DNA of 64,000 nt from Doris montereyensis (GCA_037039925.1 JAXRKP010000579.1:7501-71500), one strand, 5' to 3'. Positions 35,605 through 47,488 are shown, counted from the stretch's first letter. Made by a program: numbers and translations. Notes: generated by a model from the letters alone, not told the origin.

Positions 35605-36410
35605 TTTCTAACTTTGAGTTTGACCACTTATAACTCAGGAACTACTGCACCAACAAACTTCACATTTAGCCTGTAGATTTCAAATAGCCTGCTTTAGGTT
35701 ATTAGCAAATAAACTCTTGGATCAAATCAGTCTTTTAAGTGATTGGAAATAGATTGTTTTGCGTGCGATCCACGAATCTTTTTATTGTTACTACTAGAGC
35801 CAGAGATAATACTAATGATACCTAGATTCTACTATGTCAACACTATAAAAAGCCATCATAGCTTCAGTATTGAGTACTACGTAAAAAGCCTGTGTAACTT
35901 CAATATTGAGTACTACATAAAAAGCCTGTGAAACTTCAATATTGAGTACTACGTAAAAACCTGTGTAACTTCAATATTGAGTACTGTGTAACTTCAATAT
36001 TGAGTACTACGTAAAAAGTCTGTGTAACTTCAATATTGAGTACTATGTGCCTGTTTAACTTCAATATTGAGTACTACGTAAAAAGCCTGTGTAACTTCAA
36101 TATTGAGTACTATGTAAAAAGCCTGTGTAACTTCAATATTGAGTACTATGTAAAAAACCTGTGTAACTTCAGTATTGAGTACTATGTAAAAATTGAGCCT
36201 GTGTAACTTCAATATTTAGTACTATGTAAAAAGCCTGTGTAACTTCAGTATTGAGTACTATGTAAAAAGCCTGTGTAACTTCAATATTGAGTACTACGTA
36301 AAAAGCCTGTGTAACTTCAGTATTGAGTACTATGTAAAACCTGTGTAACTTCAGTATGAGTACTACTTTAATCTAATACTAATAATCGCCTGTAACTGAT
36401 AAAGTGGTTT
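35605..36410 (+). repeat. Repeat family E with internal 36-bp minisatellite
   Basis: Left part as in 23935 (gtttgaccacttataactca to gcgatccacgaatc, 35620-35780). At the acttcagtatcgag position the sequence expands into about 14 copies of a ~36-bp unit (cctgtgtaacttcaatattg, agtactacgtaaaaag; 35855-36365), and the right part resumes (cctgtaactgataaagtggt). Variants in the array: aatatt/agtatt, tacgta/tatgta, and occasional truncated copies. Confidence 0.88.
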
Positions 36411-36664
36411 CAGCTGTCGGAGGAGACCAGAATCGTCCTCTTTCTCTTTCTTCTGGAGAACGATTTAAGCAGCGTTGTTTTTGGAGTTTAAGCTGTACTT
36501 GCGGAGGAACAAAAAAATAGTGAATTGCAGTAGCCAATCTTTGAGAAAATCAAAGATAGGATAAGCTTGCTGCACGCTTGTATCGTAATGAAAGGACTGA
36601 TGGTCCTGATGCTTTTTAAGGGTGATCATGACACACGTTCTTATCTGACTAATGTAACTGGCCA

Positions 36665-38450
36665 TTGATAATTATCACTGTCGGGTTAATGGTGAGATTT
36701 CTTACGTTGTTCGCTAATATCAGTGCCGTCGATGCGCAGTGACAAGTCTAAACCGTCATTGCCTTAATAGACAGAGTTGCCAATGAACCTCTGTCTTATC
36801 CCCATTTAGTTTTATTTTGTTTTGCAGACATCCAATTCCGAATATCTGAAATGCAACGTTCATAAACATCTACTTTCGATGACATATCTGATTGTGTAGA
36901 CACATGCTGTAGATTTGAGTGCCGTTCGCAGTACATGTGATACGCAAGCGACTGTTATTCCAATATTCTTGCTACTTGAGAGGTAAATAAAACGAATAGT
37001 AAAGGGCCCAAAACGTAGCCTTGGGGTACACCGCAGAGAATGTTACATTCTATGGAGGCTGACCCACCGATTGAAACTACTTGGGTTCTTTCCGATAGAC
37101 ACAAGAACCAGTCGAGAGCAAGACTAGAGATACCAAACGCAGTCCTACGCCTTTCGAGTAGAATGCCGTGGTCCAAGGTATCGAAGACTGCGACGAGATC
37201 TTAAAGTAAAAGATCAAGGATTGTGGTCTTTCCACTATCTATAACTTTAAGGAGATAATTTACGATCTTCATGAATGCTGTCTCTGTACTGTGGTTCGCA
37301 CGATAGGCTGACTGAAAACATTCTTGAAGTAAGTTAGATAGAGATCACAGATCTATAGTTTTTCAAATTTTCACCAGGGGCCTCACCACAGCTCTTTTGA
37401 AAGTTCTCGGGAGGATCCCCATCCTCAACGAATTGTTGATTAGTTTTGTGATATATGGCGATAATTCATGAATGCATTCTTTCAAAAGTTACGTTGGCAT
37501 GGGATTTAGTTGGCAAGATTTATTTGGACTCGTGAGAACAATTTTCTTAATGTCGCCAATAGAAATTTCAGTGAACGATGTTATGGCTTCACCAACAAAT
37601 GATGTAAATTCAGTGTGACTAGCAACCTCGTACAATTTGTTTCTGATATCTGATATCTTATCAATAAAACAGTCTACGAGCCGCTCTGCAAGTTTTTTTT
37701 GCATCGCTGCGCAATGGCAAATTTCATGTTTGTTCTTTTCCAAGAAGGCTGTTTGTTATTCTAGAAAATTCTTTAGAATTCGAATGTTATCAAACTTTTC
37801 AAGGTAGTACTCTATTTTGGCCTTGTTTGTCACTGCCTTCAGTTGTCTCTGGTGGTATATATGTATCTTTCTCTCCCAAAAGTCGAACCCGAGATCTTCC
37901 ATATCTTTTCTGCCTTTCGTTTTTCTTGTTTAGCCTGCTTTACTTCTAAATTGTACCATTTCAATGATGGCACTGTTAAAATTGTCCACATTCACTTCTT
38001 CACATTTTGATGCAAGAGAAAGAGATACAGATAAGTCTACTTTGAATACCAAAACATCTATTTTCTTGAGGTCTCTCGACACAACTTCTCTTTTGGTGAA
38101 AAGCCTCTACTTTAACACCAAACGAGACCAATGAATAGTCAGAGAGACACACGTCATCTTCTATTGCCAGAGTCGCCAGTTCAACGTCTGTGCTTGTTAA
38201 AAATAAAACCCAGTCAAGGATGCGCCCGCCGATGTGAGTTGCTTTACTCACATGCTGTGACATCTGGTGGGTCGAAAGTAATTTATTTATTTTTCTTTTA
38301 GGTCTGAAATATCTCGATCGTAGTGCAAATTGAAATCTCCATTGACAATGTTTTCCCTTGCCTTTATATCATGCATAAGATTAATATTAAATAAGAACGA
38401 AATCCTCAAATTCATCAATAAAGTCCGAGTTTTTTTAGTTTGTTTCCATC
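36665..38450 (-). pseudogene. CR1/L2-like LINE with endonuclease and RT, broken
   Basis: In minus-strand order: AP-endonuclease remnants (NGDFNLHYDRD at about 38320-38350; GGRILDWVLF and SDYSLVSFGVK at 38120-38240), linker, then RT pieces: KLAERLVDCFIDKISDIR (37720-37660), SPNKSCQLNPMPT (37489-37530), LINNSLRMGILP and FKRAVVRPLV (37380-37460), SAYRANHSTETAF (37270-37320), FDTLDHGILL (37140-37190), CGVPQGYVLGPLLFVLF (36970-37030). The catalytic YxDD region is degraded (about 36925). A thumb/C-terminal remnant, CISDIRNWM, lies near 36830. Frameshifts and stops separate every block, so it is inactive. The domain order and motifs fit the CR1/L2/Jockey group; exact clade unknown. Confidence 0.88.
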
Positions 38451-38526
38451 ACTGGGTGATGGTCTGTACATGCCATTATTGCCATGAATATATAGAGTCA
38501 TCCAAACCACTCAAATTCATCCACAT

Positions 38527-38840
38527 TGGGTGTCGGCCTCTCAGCCAAAAGGAAGTGGGTTATAGCCCCGCTAACAGTTGAAAACTTTTCTCAAGTTTTT
38601 TTTTTCTCAAGAAAAATCTACCCCTCTGGTCCAGGTAGATGGATAGACACCTGGCCCCATCGGAGACGGACGAAGAAAAAAAAGGAAGTCCCGTGTGCAG
38701 CTCACAACGCTGTGTGTACGTTAAAAATGCCGTGGCTGTTTAAAGTAATTAAAGGGGGCAGTCGAGACAAATTTTTAAAATCCTACAAAAAAAACCAAAG
38801 ATCACCTTAGTTGTGGATGTGGGTAAAATCAAATCAAATC
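38527..38840 (+). repeat. SINE family A
   Basis: gtcggcctctcagccaaaag, degraded B-box ggttatagccccgctaac, tctcaagaaaaatctacccc, aggtagatggatagacacct, cggagacggacgaag, ttaaaaatgccgtggctgtt, gtggatgtgggtaaaatcaa with an aatcaaatcaaatcc tail. Confidence 0.88.
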
Positions 38841-39284
38841 CAAAAAGAATTCCCAACATAGACGTAAAAGTTTAAGTAAACAAATCATTATATAACATTA
38901 TAAAAAGAGGAGTGCCAATACTGCCAAGTGGTTCAGTAATAGAGAGAAAAATACATCCATGTCAGAAGCAAAAAACCAAAGAAGTAAAATATAATAATTA
39001 ATACATCGACGAATGCCAGTAATCTAGCGCCTACAGTACAACTACGTTACAACCGTAGAAACCGGCTACGCGGGTCAACATGCTGAACTTCCGTCAAAAT
39101 TGGTAGTGAGGATAACATAGCGGAAACTCGACGATCGTTGAAAACAGTATGAAAAGTGCATCGTTAAAGGAATTAACACATATACAAAAAAGAAGTTTCC
39201 TTTTTCTGATCTTTATTTTTGAACGCCAACATGGACAATATACATTGTAAACATATCAACCCATCGTTCACTAAAAACATAGCA
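38841..39284. other. Intergenic
   Basis: Unique AT-rich sequence; no gene seen. Confidence 0.5.
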
Positions 39285-39670
39285 TTCACTATTTGGACGC
39301 ACATCATATGGTGAAACAGCCATCCGTCAGTGCAAAACACACCGTGTAAATACGGAAATACTATCCCAATATAAAAGTAATCATAGAAATAAAACCAAAA
39401 ATACCAAAAGCTGTACAATTCAACAGGACAAATAAGGAATCAGACAAAGGCACATTTCCATGGAAGTAATAATCACTCATTATTTGGACGTACATGTACA
39501 TCATATCAGGTAAAACAGCCACCCGCCAGTTCAATACACACCTTGTAATTACAGGAAATACTTTCCCGATACAAAAGTAGTCATAGACATAAAACCAAAA
39601 ATACCAAAAGCTGTACAATTCAACAGAACAAGTAAGGAATCAGACAACGGGCTGTTTCCATCAAGCGTAT
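39285..39670. repeat. Two-copy tandem duplication, ~190 bp
   Basis: Copy 1 starts at actatttggacgcacatcat (39288), copy 2 at attatttggacgtacatgta (39479). Both contain aaataccaaaagctgtacaa and ggaatcagacaa. Parallel frames (MYSFWYFWF on minus) exist in both copies and are coincidental or very old. Confidence 0.88.
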
Positions 39671-39874
39671 CACATACGTGTGTCACGTATACGGAGCGTA
39701 TGTTTTGTGCTTCCTTCTATGAAACAGATTTCATTTCTGCATGAGGTGAACACACTTCATGTGCAGAAAGTGTGTTGTAAAATGCCTGCAAAGCGTCTTC
39801 TCATGCTCTATATTATTGAAATACTCAATAAAAACAGTATGCCGCTGACAACTTTGTTAAATTGAGGACGCTCA

Positions 39875-40070
39875 ACACCAATCTGTCATTATTTCCAATA
39901 TTTCGAAAAATAACAAAAATTTACGGAGAAGTGCAATAATAGTTTTATGGGGGAAAAGTGTCTCAGGACTTTTATTAACACCGATCCCTGTAAGTCTCGA
40001 CCATTAAATAAGGGTTTCTTTTTTTTTTAAAATACAGTAAACCTTCATATACACATACTTTTCAAGGTCA
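39875..40070 (+). repeat. Repeat family F fragment
   Basis: agtgcaataatagttttatg, acagtaaaccttcatataca, catacttttcaa match 45550-45690 and 53990-54040 in order; diverged. Confidence 0.5.
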
Positions 40071-40976
40071 TCGGGGGTAATGCGGCACTACAAGACCATT
40101 TCACTCAAAAATGATTTCAACGGCTAATTTTGCAATTAAATGGGTACAAAGATACAAGAAAGATCTTGTCGGGCATCTAAACCCATACACCGGAAAGTAG
40201 AATGGGAGCTGATAAAGATTGTATTTGAGCGGAAAATTTTAAGTTTTGGGTTTTGGTTGCTATGGTAACACCAATAAACGGCCGCCAATTTTGGAATCTT
40301 TGACAATCTTTAACGGACAATGTTTTGCTCCCTCTATCAGTTACTCTCCTGAAAATTTCACAAAACATTTTTTTCCCTAATCAATATGAAAGGTATAACA
40401 AAAAAAAACCCTGACAATTTCCACTCTGAAATTATTCTTTTTTTTTTTTTAATTCGACTGGTATTGTGGTATTGATAAATAAAATTTAAAAAGGTCCTGT
40501 AAAAATGTGGACATAAGGGGGGTAAAATGATGTGGTAAATGATGTGCCTGAATAAAACATTTACTTTTGGGATGAAAAACACGGTTTTGAGAAAAATGAA
40601 AAAAAAGTAAACATGTCAATGTCAAGTTTCACTCAAATGTCAAATGTCCACCTCCTTCCTAAGCGATTTGACATGACACTGACACGTTTTCTTCTCTTCT
40701 TCATTTCCTCAATTTTGATATTTTGCACACGTTTCCCCTTAATGCAGATTTACGGACTCAAAGCCGGAAAAAAAACTACTGAATACATTTTTTATGGACT
40801 GATTGACAGTTACGCCATTATGACCAAAGCCCTTAATAAAAAAAACACCATTGAAATCCACCTTCCTGTCAGGTAGCTAAACAGTGATTTCATATCAAAC
40901 TTTCGTTTATTTCGATTTCTTTTATAAATTCGTTGAAATTACTGTCCATGGTTGGGGGGGGGGGGCGGGACCTCAG
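40071..40976. other. Intergenic
   Basis: Contains an X-box-like palindrome gttgctatggtaac (40256-40269) next to aaacggccgcc, T- and A-runs, and a G-run (40953-40965). No gene seen. Confidence 0.45.
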
Positions 40977-41265
40977 CAGTCCAGCTCCAGAGGTAAAGAA
41001 GTCGGCCTCTCAAACAAATGGTAGTGGAATCGAGCCCCGCCAACGGTTGACAAATTTCCCCGTTCTTTTCTAGCACAATCACCCCCTCCCATTGAAGACG
41101 GAATGATAAAAGGGAGGTCCTGTATGCAGATCACAACATTCTGTGCACGTTAAAAATCCCTTGGCTGTTTACAGGGCAGTTTGGACAAAATTAAAAATAC
41201 TATTCCTACCAAAATCCCCGAGATCACCTTAGTCGTGGATGTGGGTAAAACAAATCTAACAAACT
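40977..41265 (+). repeat. SINE family A
   Basis: ccagctccagaggtaaagaa, gtcggcctctcaaacaaatg, B-box ggaatcgagccccgccaac, gacggaatgataaaagggag, gtgcacgttaaaaatccctt, tgtttacagggcagtttgga, gtggatgtgggtaaaacaaa. The middle segment (gatcgacacct) is deleted. Confidence 0.88.
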
Positions 41266-41739
41266 CCCTTCATCAAATAAAGTCATCTCGGGATGAACTG
41301 ACTGGGAACAGCAGTATGAAAGACGTGTGAAAGTACTGAGGAAAACTTGATCATAACCCTGAAATGAAAAAAACGTTAATTGTTACACTATCCCACCAGT
41401 AGCGTGTCATATGGCAAAAAGACGGGTCAGTAAGTTGTCCATCACTGGCCTCGTTCTCAACTTTGACATTTGAATAAAATCTATAAAAGTAGTTCTGGAA
41501 GCTATTTACGACTTAGAAACTAAATCTAGATCTACAGAAGGTCACTTCACTTGTTTTGTCTTTTTGATTTCTAGATGATAACGGTTGTAATAATACAAAT
41601 CGATGGTGAAAGTCGCAAACCGTTTAAGTCCAATTTTGGATGTTTTGAGAAAATCAAAGAAAACGATGCTAAGCATTTTAATCTTATTTCACAGACTACA
41701 CGATTTGCAAGTGCCAATAGGGATACACAGATTGATCGG

Positions 41740-42210
41740 GACCGAACAATCATGTCGTTATCGGGGGATGTCGTTATTCAGAATTTTTCAAACTGGCGGC
41801 GAAAGGGGGCGTTACGAGTGAGGCTAGTCAATTGGGAAGATGTGGTGGGGCCCTGAAAAGGGCCGGTGTGTTGGGGGTGGGGTTGGTAGAGCCAGCAGAT
41901 GGGTTTACTAGCTGGTTGTCACGGCCTTAGTACCCTCAGAGATGGAGAAATAATCTCACACGTTGTCATTGGCCGAAAGAGAAGTGTTTTCATTGCTAAG
42001 AATACGTGTCAATTTTGTCAATATTGATCAAATTTTCATGTCAAATGTAGTGTTTATGGCTAGACTTATGTCGTTATTGGGAGGTTTCACGTCACTATTC
42101 GGAGGTTTTTTTTACTAATGATATATAGCAACAACAAAAAACGGGACCAGGGATCCACGTCACTATCGGGGGATTGTCGTTATTCGGAGATGTCATTATC
42201 GGGGGATTGC
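41740..42210 (+). repeat. Scattered tcgttatcgggggat motif
   Basis: tcgttatcgggggatgtcg (41755), tcgttattgggaggtttcac (42070), cactatcgggggattgtcg (42161), gttattcggagatgtcatta (42178), atcgggggattg (42199). Irregular direct repeats with unique sequence in between. An open frame (41575-41856) preceded by a good pyrimidine tract and AG overlaps it, but its end is this repeat; not called as a gene. Confidence 0.5.
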
Positions 42211-42215
42211 ACTGT

Positions 42216-42450
42216 AGTAGGTTCGAGACCCACCCCCAACCCCACAGTTGAAAAACTTTTTCGAGTTTTTTTTCAAGCAGAATCTCCCACCGGATACGGA
42301 CGATAAAAAGGCGGTCCCATGTGCAGATCACAACACTCTGTGCACGTTAAAGATCCCTAGGCTGGTTACAGACCACTTCAGGCAAAGTTCAAACTCCTAC
42401 CAAAACCCTGATATCACCTTAGTTGTGGATGTGGGTAAATCAAATCAAAT
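42216..42450 (+). repeat. SINE family A, shortened
   Basis: ggttcgagacccacccccaa (B-box), ttgaaaaactttttcgagtt, cggacgataaaaaggcggtc, gtgcacgttaaagatcccta, gtggatgtgggtaaatcaaa. It lies just beyond the stop codon of the minus-strand exon at 42503, so it could form part of that 3'UTR in antisense. Confidence 0.85.
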
Positions 42451-42502
42451 ACAAAAATCACATATTTATATACACTGCACATTCACGACTACGTCAGCGA
42501 CA

Positions 42503-42720
42503 TCAAGGAACAAAAGGGGTAGAACTGTGTGCCATTTGTTCCAGCTGTAGCAGCAGTTTTCTCTTTTTCAAATGTAGAACCTCGATTTCAATGGTAAGTT
42601 TATTCTTTTGTAAATGCAGAACCTCCAGCTCGACCATTGGCAAAGACGGCCGGATGCGTGAACTGCGATGCGTCTTCCGTTTGTGCCTGCTGTTCACCTT
42701 GTCTGTCACATTTGCGATAT
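42503..42720 (-). CDS. Terminal coding exon, coiled-coil tail
   Basis: The acceptor (gtcacactctcag on minus) ends at 42721; the exon opens with two bases that complete GAT with the G left by the exon at 43594. The frame reads IANVTDKVNSRHKRK, a basic stretch THRSSRIRP, then a leucine-rich amphipathic helix (VELEVLHLQKNKL, IEIEVLHLKKRKL, LLQLEQ) and ends AHSSTPFVP with TGA at 42503-42505; 71 residues. Repeating L..EVLHL..KKL is typical of C-terminal coiled coils in Myb/SANT-like, transposon-derived proteins; that link is a resemblance, not an identification. It is not a shadow: the opposite strand has stops, and the phase fits the upstream exon. Confidence 0.65.
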
Positions 42721-42829
42721 CTGAGAGTGTGACGGAAAAACAACAAAATAACCAACAAGAAACTTTTTTTTTAAAAGTAAACGAGCCTGATCACTAATAT
42801 CAATACTCGTTTAATGATGACGAGTTCGC

Positions 42830-43098
42830 AAAACCTAACATTCACTAAAATTAGTTAAATAGGGGTCAATGATCATTGTTGCGTTGTTTGAAGGGAGCAT
42901 ACACAATATAGGTGTTCCTGGTGTGTTTGTTTGATTTTCGGAAAAATTTGTCATTCCAAGACTGCGCAATGTCTTGGCTTTTGAAAGTGTGACAAGAGAG
43001 AGAACCCAACAAGACAGCAGAGATGATTCAAATCCATAACTATTAATACGTTAAAATGGATGGATCTAAAGATTATCATGGAACGCCAACTGGTACCT

Positions 43099-43195
<97 letters not shown>

Positions 43196-43590
43196 GGGGT
43201 AAGATGCAAAAACTGCTATATCCAAAAAAGATAACTTGAGAAAATCAACTTTGTCTTCCCTTAGTTCTAAATAAAAGCCCCATCAATTTGATGTTTAGAG
43301 ATGAATTATAATATGACACAGATCTATGCTAGACGACAGAAGTTGACGAAAGTGGGAGAGTCCTTGAAAAAGAAGGAAGATAGGGAGGGGGAAAGGTGTA
43401 AAAAAAATTTAAATGCTACAAAACTTATTGTGGACAGGAGAAACAAGCAATAAAAAAGCTTAAAGAAGCATACAATTTCACAGAGAGAAACAATCTGGGG
43501 TTATTTTTTTTAGCAACAACAAAATTTCACATCCAAAGGCACCCCATGACACCTCCATCCTTAGAACCTTTCATCATGACGAAATAGTCT
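42830..43590. other. Intron (probable); (TA)n at 43104-43192
   Basis: Between the exons at 42720 and 43594. AT-rich, with a pure TA repeat of about 44 units. Nothing else seen. Confidence 0.55.
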
Positions 43591-43593
43591 CAC

Positions 43594-43663
43594 CTTTGCT
43601 TGAAACAGGAGATTGTGTGGGTGAATTCGCTGTTTTGGGGGCAGAATCCATACTTGGTGAAAC
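43594..43663 (-). CDS. Internal coding exon, Ser/Pro-rich
   Basis: On minus, the acceptor cattctcatgtctgtccaattgaag is followed by VSPSMDSAPKTANSP and TQSPVSSK plus one base, then the donor gtgagact. 70 bases = 23 codons + 1: it enters in phase 0 (matches the exon ending at 44045) and leaves in phase 1 (matches the exon starting at 42720). Low-complexity S/P/T linker with SP dipeptides that could be kinase sites (inference). Confidence 0.6.
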
Positions 43664-44044
43664 CTTCAATTGGACAGACATGAGAATGAACGTATTGATG
43701 AAGGGCAATTGATGGATATACATAGCTACGTCTCAAACAAGAGGTAGATAACATAAAAATCATTTGATTTGTTGTTAACCTTTACAACTCTAAGGACAAA
43801 CTCGGACCACATCATCAACTAATTTTATCTTGCACGACGGCAAATTACAGATAACATTGATGATTTAAAATTAGGGAAAGATCATACAATCCTGTATTTT
43901 TTCCTCACAGTTAGCAACCCTCTTTGTATTCTCTGATGGAAAATCTAACAGTTCAAATGACTACTTTAAACTTCTCTTTTATTTGCTGTTTTGTTTTGTT
44001 ATTTTTAAACATATTTTCTATATTGTTACATTCGGTCACGTTAC

Positions 44045-44240
44045 CTCTTCATTTTGATCATCGATTTTGTCAGAATCCCTGTCAGACTTTGAAATCAATG
44101 TATCAGATAAACTTGACGCATCAGATGAATACGATTCATCACATTTCCTCTCACCGTCTTGCTGCTGCTCGTTTAAAAGTGGAGACGTTTCAAGGACAGA
44201 TTGGGAATTGGCAAATGCTAGGGGCTTTCTGATCCATGGA
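44045..44240 (-). CDS. Internal coding exon, acidic Ser-rich
   Basis: The donor at the lower end is GAAGAG|gtaacg. The frame is open across the exon and reads FANSQSVLETSPLLNEQQQ, then DGERKCDESYSS, DASSLSDTLISK, SDRDSDKIDDQNEE: acidic and serine-rich. The acceptor is uncertain: ggctttcctacag (exon starts 44240, split codon), ccctag (44217), or cgagcag (44164, phase 0). The last would join in frame to the AT-hook exon ending at 47508 and give the AT-hook protein the acidic tail typical of HMGA proteins; the first two would imply another upstream exon. Both readings keep the same frame. Confidence 0.6.
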
Positions 44241-44849
44241 CTGTAGGAAAGCCATGGACGTGTAATCTGGGTGAGGTGAGCAAGAAAAGAGCATCATATC
44301 ATATGTACTAATGGTTTATATATTAGAAAATGACATGGAAACAGTAACTAAAAAACGTTCATTGGTGTAATTTGGGGACAATGACGAAACGAATGGACTA
44401 AAAATCCTTTTAATGACATTGGCATGTCAATCGTGTTACATCAGCCAACAAATAGTTCAAATGAAAATAAAGAACGTATCTCTGGGTTCGTCTTTTTAAA
44501 AAAAAAAGTTTAAGGGAGTCTTCATAACTTATCAAAGTAAGAAATCTCTCACGATTGATTACATAAAGATATGATTGCATGTGGACACAGGGCAGAAAAT
44601 AAATGAGATAAAATTCTAAAGTTGAGTAGGCTAAGGGCAAATCATTAGCTTGCGGAAATGAGAAAGCTATTAATTGTACATGACTCATTCTCAAAAGGAG
44701 GCCATTTCAGAGAGTTTGCCTTTCGACGTCGGATTCTTAAAGATATTCTATTACCAGACACAGGATGTTCTTAAAGCATGATAGTTTTTGATCTGATACA
44801 TGTCCACATACTCGAGAAGAAAAAAAAAATCAAGAGAATTTTTCAACAC

Positions 44850-44968
44850 TGCATTGCGCATATTAAAGATGCCTTGACTGTGTTAAGACGGCAGTCCGGA
44901 CAAAATTAAAAATCCTACCAAAACCCCCAAGATCACCTGAGTTGTGGATGTGGGTAAATCAAATTAAA
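44850..44968 (+). repeat. SINE family A, 3' half
   Basis: gcgcatattaaagatgcctt, gacggcagtccggacaaaat, aagatcacctgagttgtgg, atgtgggtaaatcaaattaa. Head absent. Confidence 0.85.
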
Positions 44969-45379
44969 AGGGTCCGTCCTGTTAGGCGGTGACTACTGTA
45001 TTTGAATAAATAACACAGTTCTAAAAAACCTGAGCGTGTAGAGCAAATTTAGGACCACCTTTTTCGGGAATGAGTCATATCCATATATGACATAATGTAG
45101 ATGTTAGAGCTCTGTAAGGACAAAGCTCAATTTAAGAATTATGAACTTCAATGATAATTATCCTGTGAGGTTTTGATTTGCTTGTATGTAATTCTAGTCA
45201 TGGTGATATTTGCACCTAGCTAGAGCTGTTTTTACACAGGATACAAAAAATCTTCATTGTTTGTTATTATTAGTAAGATTTATCTTCATCAATCCATCAT
45301 TAGCACTATACTTTGTCCTTGTCACCTCGGAGCTCCTAACATCTACGTTGTGTTTATAGTTTCTATATATACGCACATA

Positions 45380-45755
45380 GCTGCCAACCCCCCCCTTTTT
45401 TTTTTTCCAAATCGAGGAACAGACTTTCACCCAGCATATTAATTCTAACCTGCATGACGGCCAATAATAATCCAGAAAAGATTGGCCATTCAAGTTCGAC
45501 TTAACAAATGTCCATAACAAAAAATCTGCCAATTGCTAGTAAGACATTCTGGCGAAGTGCAGCAATAATTTTGGGACCTCAAGACTTTAACCTCGCTCCA
45601 TCTCTCTGGAGTTTCTACTGTTAACGTAATGTTTCTTTAAACAAGAATTACAGTTGTTAACCCTCACATACATACTTTTCAAATTAAATACAGACATATA
45701 ACGCAGTAAATACGTTTTTGTACATGCTGGATGGCAGCTGTGCATATACATATAA
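45380..45755 (+). repeat. Repeat family F
   Basis: ccaaatcgaggaacagac, ttaattctaacctgca, aataatccagaaaagattgg, aacaaaaaatctgccaattg, acattctggcgaagt, ctccatctctctg, gttaaccctcacatacatac, aatacagacatataacg, aaatacgttttt. It matches 53745-54100 in the same order and orientation. No tRNA head or open frame; class unknown. Confidence 0.7.
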
Positions 45756-46494
45756 CATATCAACAACATACAAAAAAATGGGGGGGGGGGCTCCCAAGGC
45801 ACAGCATACCATACAAAGGTCATAGGTAATGCAAATTACATCAGAATTCCATTCGGTAGAATGCAGATTTGTTATAAATATATGCCAGTCTACAATCCTC
45901 GCCTCAGGGACATGTGCTCAAGGAAGAAATGGGAACAAACAAAAATTCATTTATTTTTTGGCACCTACAAGAGAGCTACATAACTCATCGTATATAGACA
46001 CTCATATATAGACTGAGGTATGCTGTGCCGTTTAATGTTGGGAGTCCCCCCCCCCCCTGGACACTAACTAAAGGTTACAGTTACAGGAAAACAGTATTTG
46101 ATCTTAATAAACGTACTTGTTATTACTTTGACATACTTACATTTCCTCCTTCTGCAACATGTCCGCTTGAGGCACAATTTTAATGGATTGAAAAATCAGG
46201 GGGGAGGAAATTCATTTTCCCCTTCAGCAACAAGCTGCTACGACTACGGTCATAACGGAAACAAAAACCAAAAAATAGAGGGGGAAAAACAAACGATACT
46301 GTCCACACATGTAACACCATGCCACGGGTCGTCGCCTTTTATACCAGTGGAATAATAAAAGAAGTGAAATTACGACAATGCCCCGATGTTACATCATGAT
46401 CATCCGTTAGCCGGTAAAAATGGATAAGTTTTAACGCACACATCTTTTGCAATTCATGTCCCCGTTTAGTTTCACTGCCACCACATGCAGCTAT
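45756..46494. other. Non-coding (intronic or intergenic)
   Basis: G-run (45780-45790), C-run (46047-46059) and unique sequence. A + strand acceptor-like ttttccccttcag at 46220 has only a short frame behind it. No gene called. Confidence 0.45.
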
Positions 46495-46795
46495 CTCAGC
46501 AAGATGAAAAGACAAGGTGAAAGCGGGTAAAGCAAAGAAGCAGAACCTACCAATAGCTCCCACCTACCTGAAGGGAGGAGAAATCAGACACGAGTTATGA
46601 CATGGAAGCTATGGACTATGGGGCAAAAAAGGTACCACTAGGGTGACTCACGACCTTTTTGTTTCATCAAAACTTACCCTGTCCAACATTGCAGTGATCT
46701 CAAGGCAAATTAAGAGAAAACAGCAAGATGAAAGAGAAGTGAAAGAAGGAAAGGAAAGAAGCAGGACCTACCAGCAGAACCCACCAACTGTCTGC
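46495..46795 (+). repeat. Repeat family C, two copies
   Basis: 46495-46566 is a 3' part (agcaagatgaaaagac, gcagaacctaccaatagc). 46672-46795 is complete (ttaccctgtccaacattg, cagtgatctcaaggc, aaacagcaagatgaaagag, caggacctaccagcagaacc). Confidence 0.78.
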
Positions 46796-47395
46796 ATACT
46801 CAGGGGCAAAATATCGGCAATGAGTGCACATTCAGTCACAGTCCTTAATATCATCATTGGCCTAATAACATTCCTGAATATCACGCCTCGACAGTCCTAA
46901 TATCACCATTGGCGACTATTCGTCTGCCTGAGAAATGTGGCATGCCAGTCAATTGGCTGTGACGCCATGTTGCTAAATTTGTATGGCTGATACTGATGTT
47001 AGGAAAGCCGAGGAGTGGCTTTGATGCCCAATCGGCAAAACTCGAAGAGTTTCATGTGTAGTTTATAGAAGCGTAAACTCTCCATATTGTCGCAACTTGT
47101 TTCAAAATTAGGTGTTCGGATTTGAATTGCCAGATTATCAGGGACAAATAATGAAAAAAAAAAAAAATGTCCCCAGTTCATTTGTTTAGATTTCTCAGAC
47201 ATCCGGATTGTGATTGTATCATGTTGATTGATATGGATCCCTTCTTAAATTCCTAAAGATAAAATTGAAAACAAAAATTAAGTAGCAGCAAAGACAATTG
47301 CAAGACAAAGCAAAGATATGGCAATAAATGGTGTACACACACTTTAACACTAAAAATCACACAATTGCAAAAGTTTTGAAACCATATATGTGCAG

Positions 47396-47488
47396 TTATC
47401 TCAGGGTGAATTAAGAGAAATCAGCATGACAAAAGAAAAGAGAAGTGAAAGAGCCTAACAGCAGCACCCGCTAACCGCCCACGTTTTG
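47396..47488 (+). repeat. Repeat family C
   Basis: gcagttatctcagggtgaat, taagagaaatcagcatgac, aagagaagtgaaagagcct, aacagcagcacccgctaacc. It ends 20 bp from the AT-hook exon at 47508. Confidence 0.78.

Noticed and set aside
39173..39618. Paired MYSFWYFWF frames as a duplicated gene
   Set aside because: They differ after a few residues and come from a two-copy tandem duplication with no start, splice or codon support.
41575..41856. 93-residue frame after a good pyrimidine tract
   Set aside because: The second half is the tcgttatcgggggat repeat and there is no donor or family match; kept only as a note in the repeat entry.
44691..44747. 18-codon last exon (NIFKNPTSKGKLSEMASF) for the AT-hook gene
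   Set aside because: In phase and ends in a stop, but the acceptor ctggtaatag has a poor pyrimidine tract and the peptide matches no HMGA-like tail; mentioned only as an alternative.
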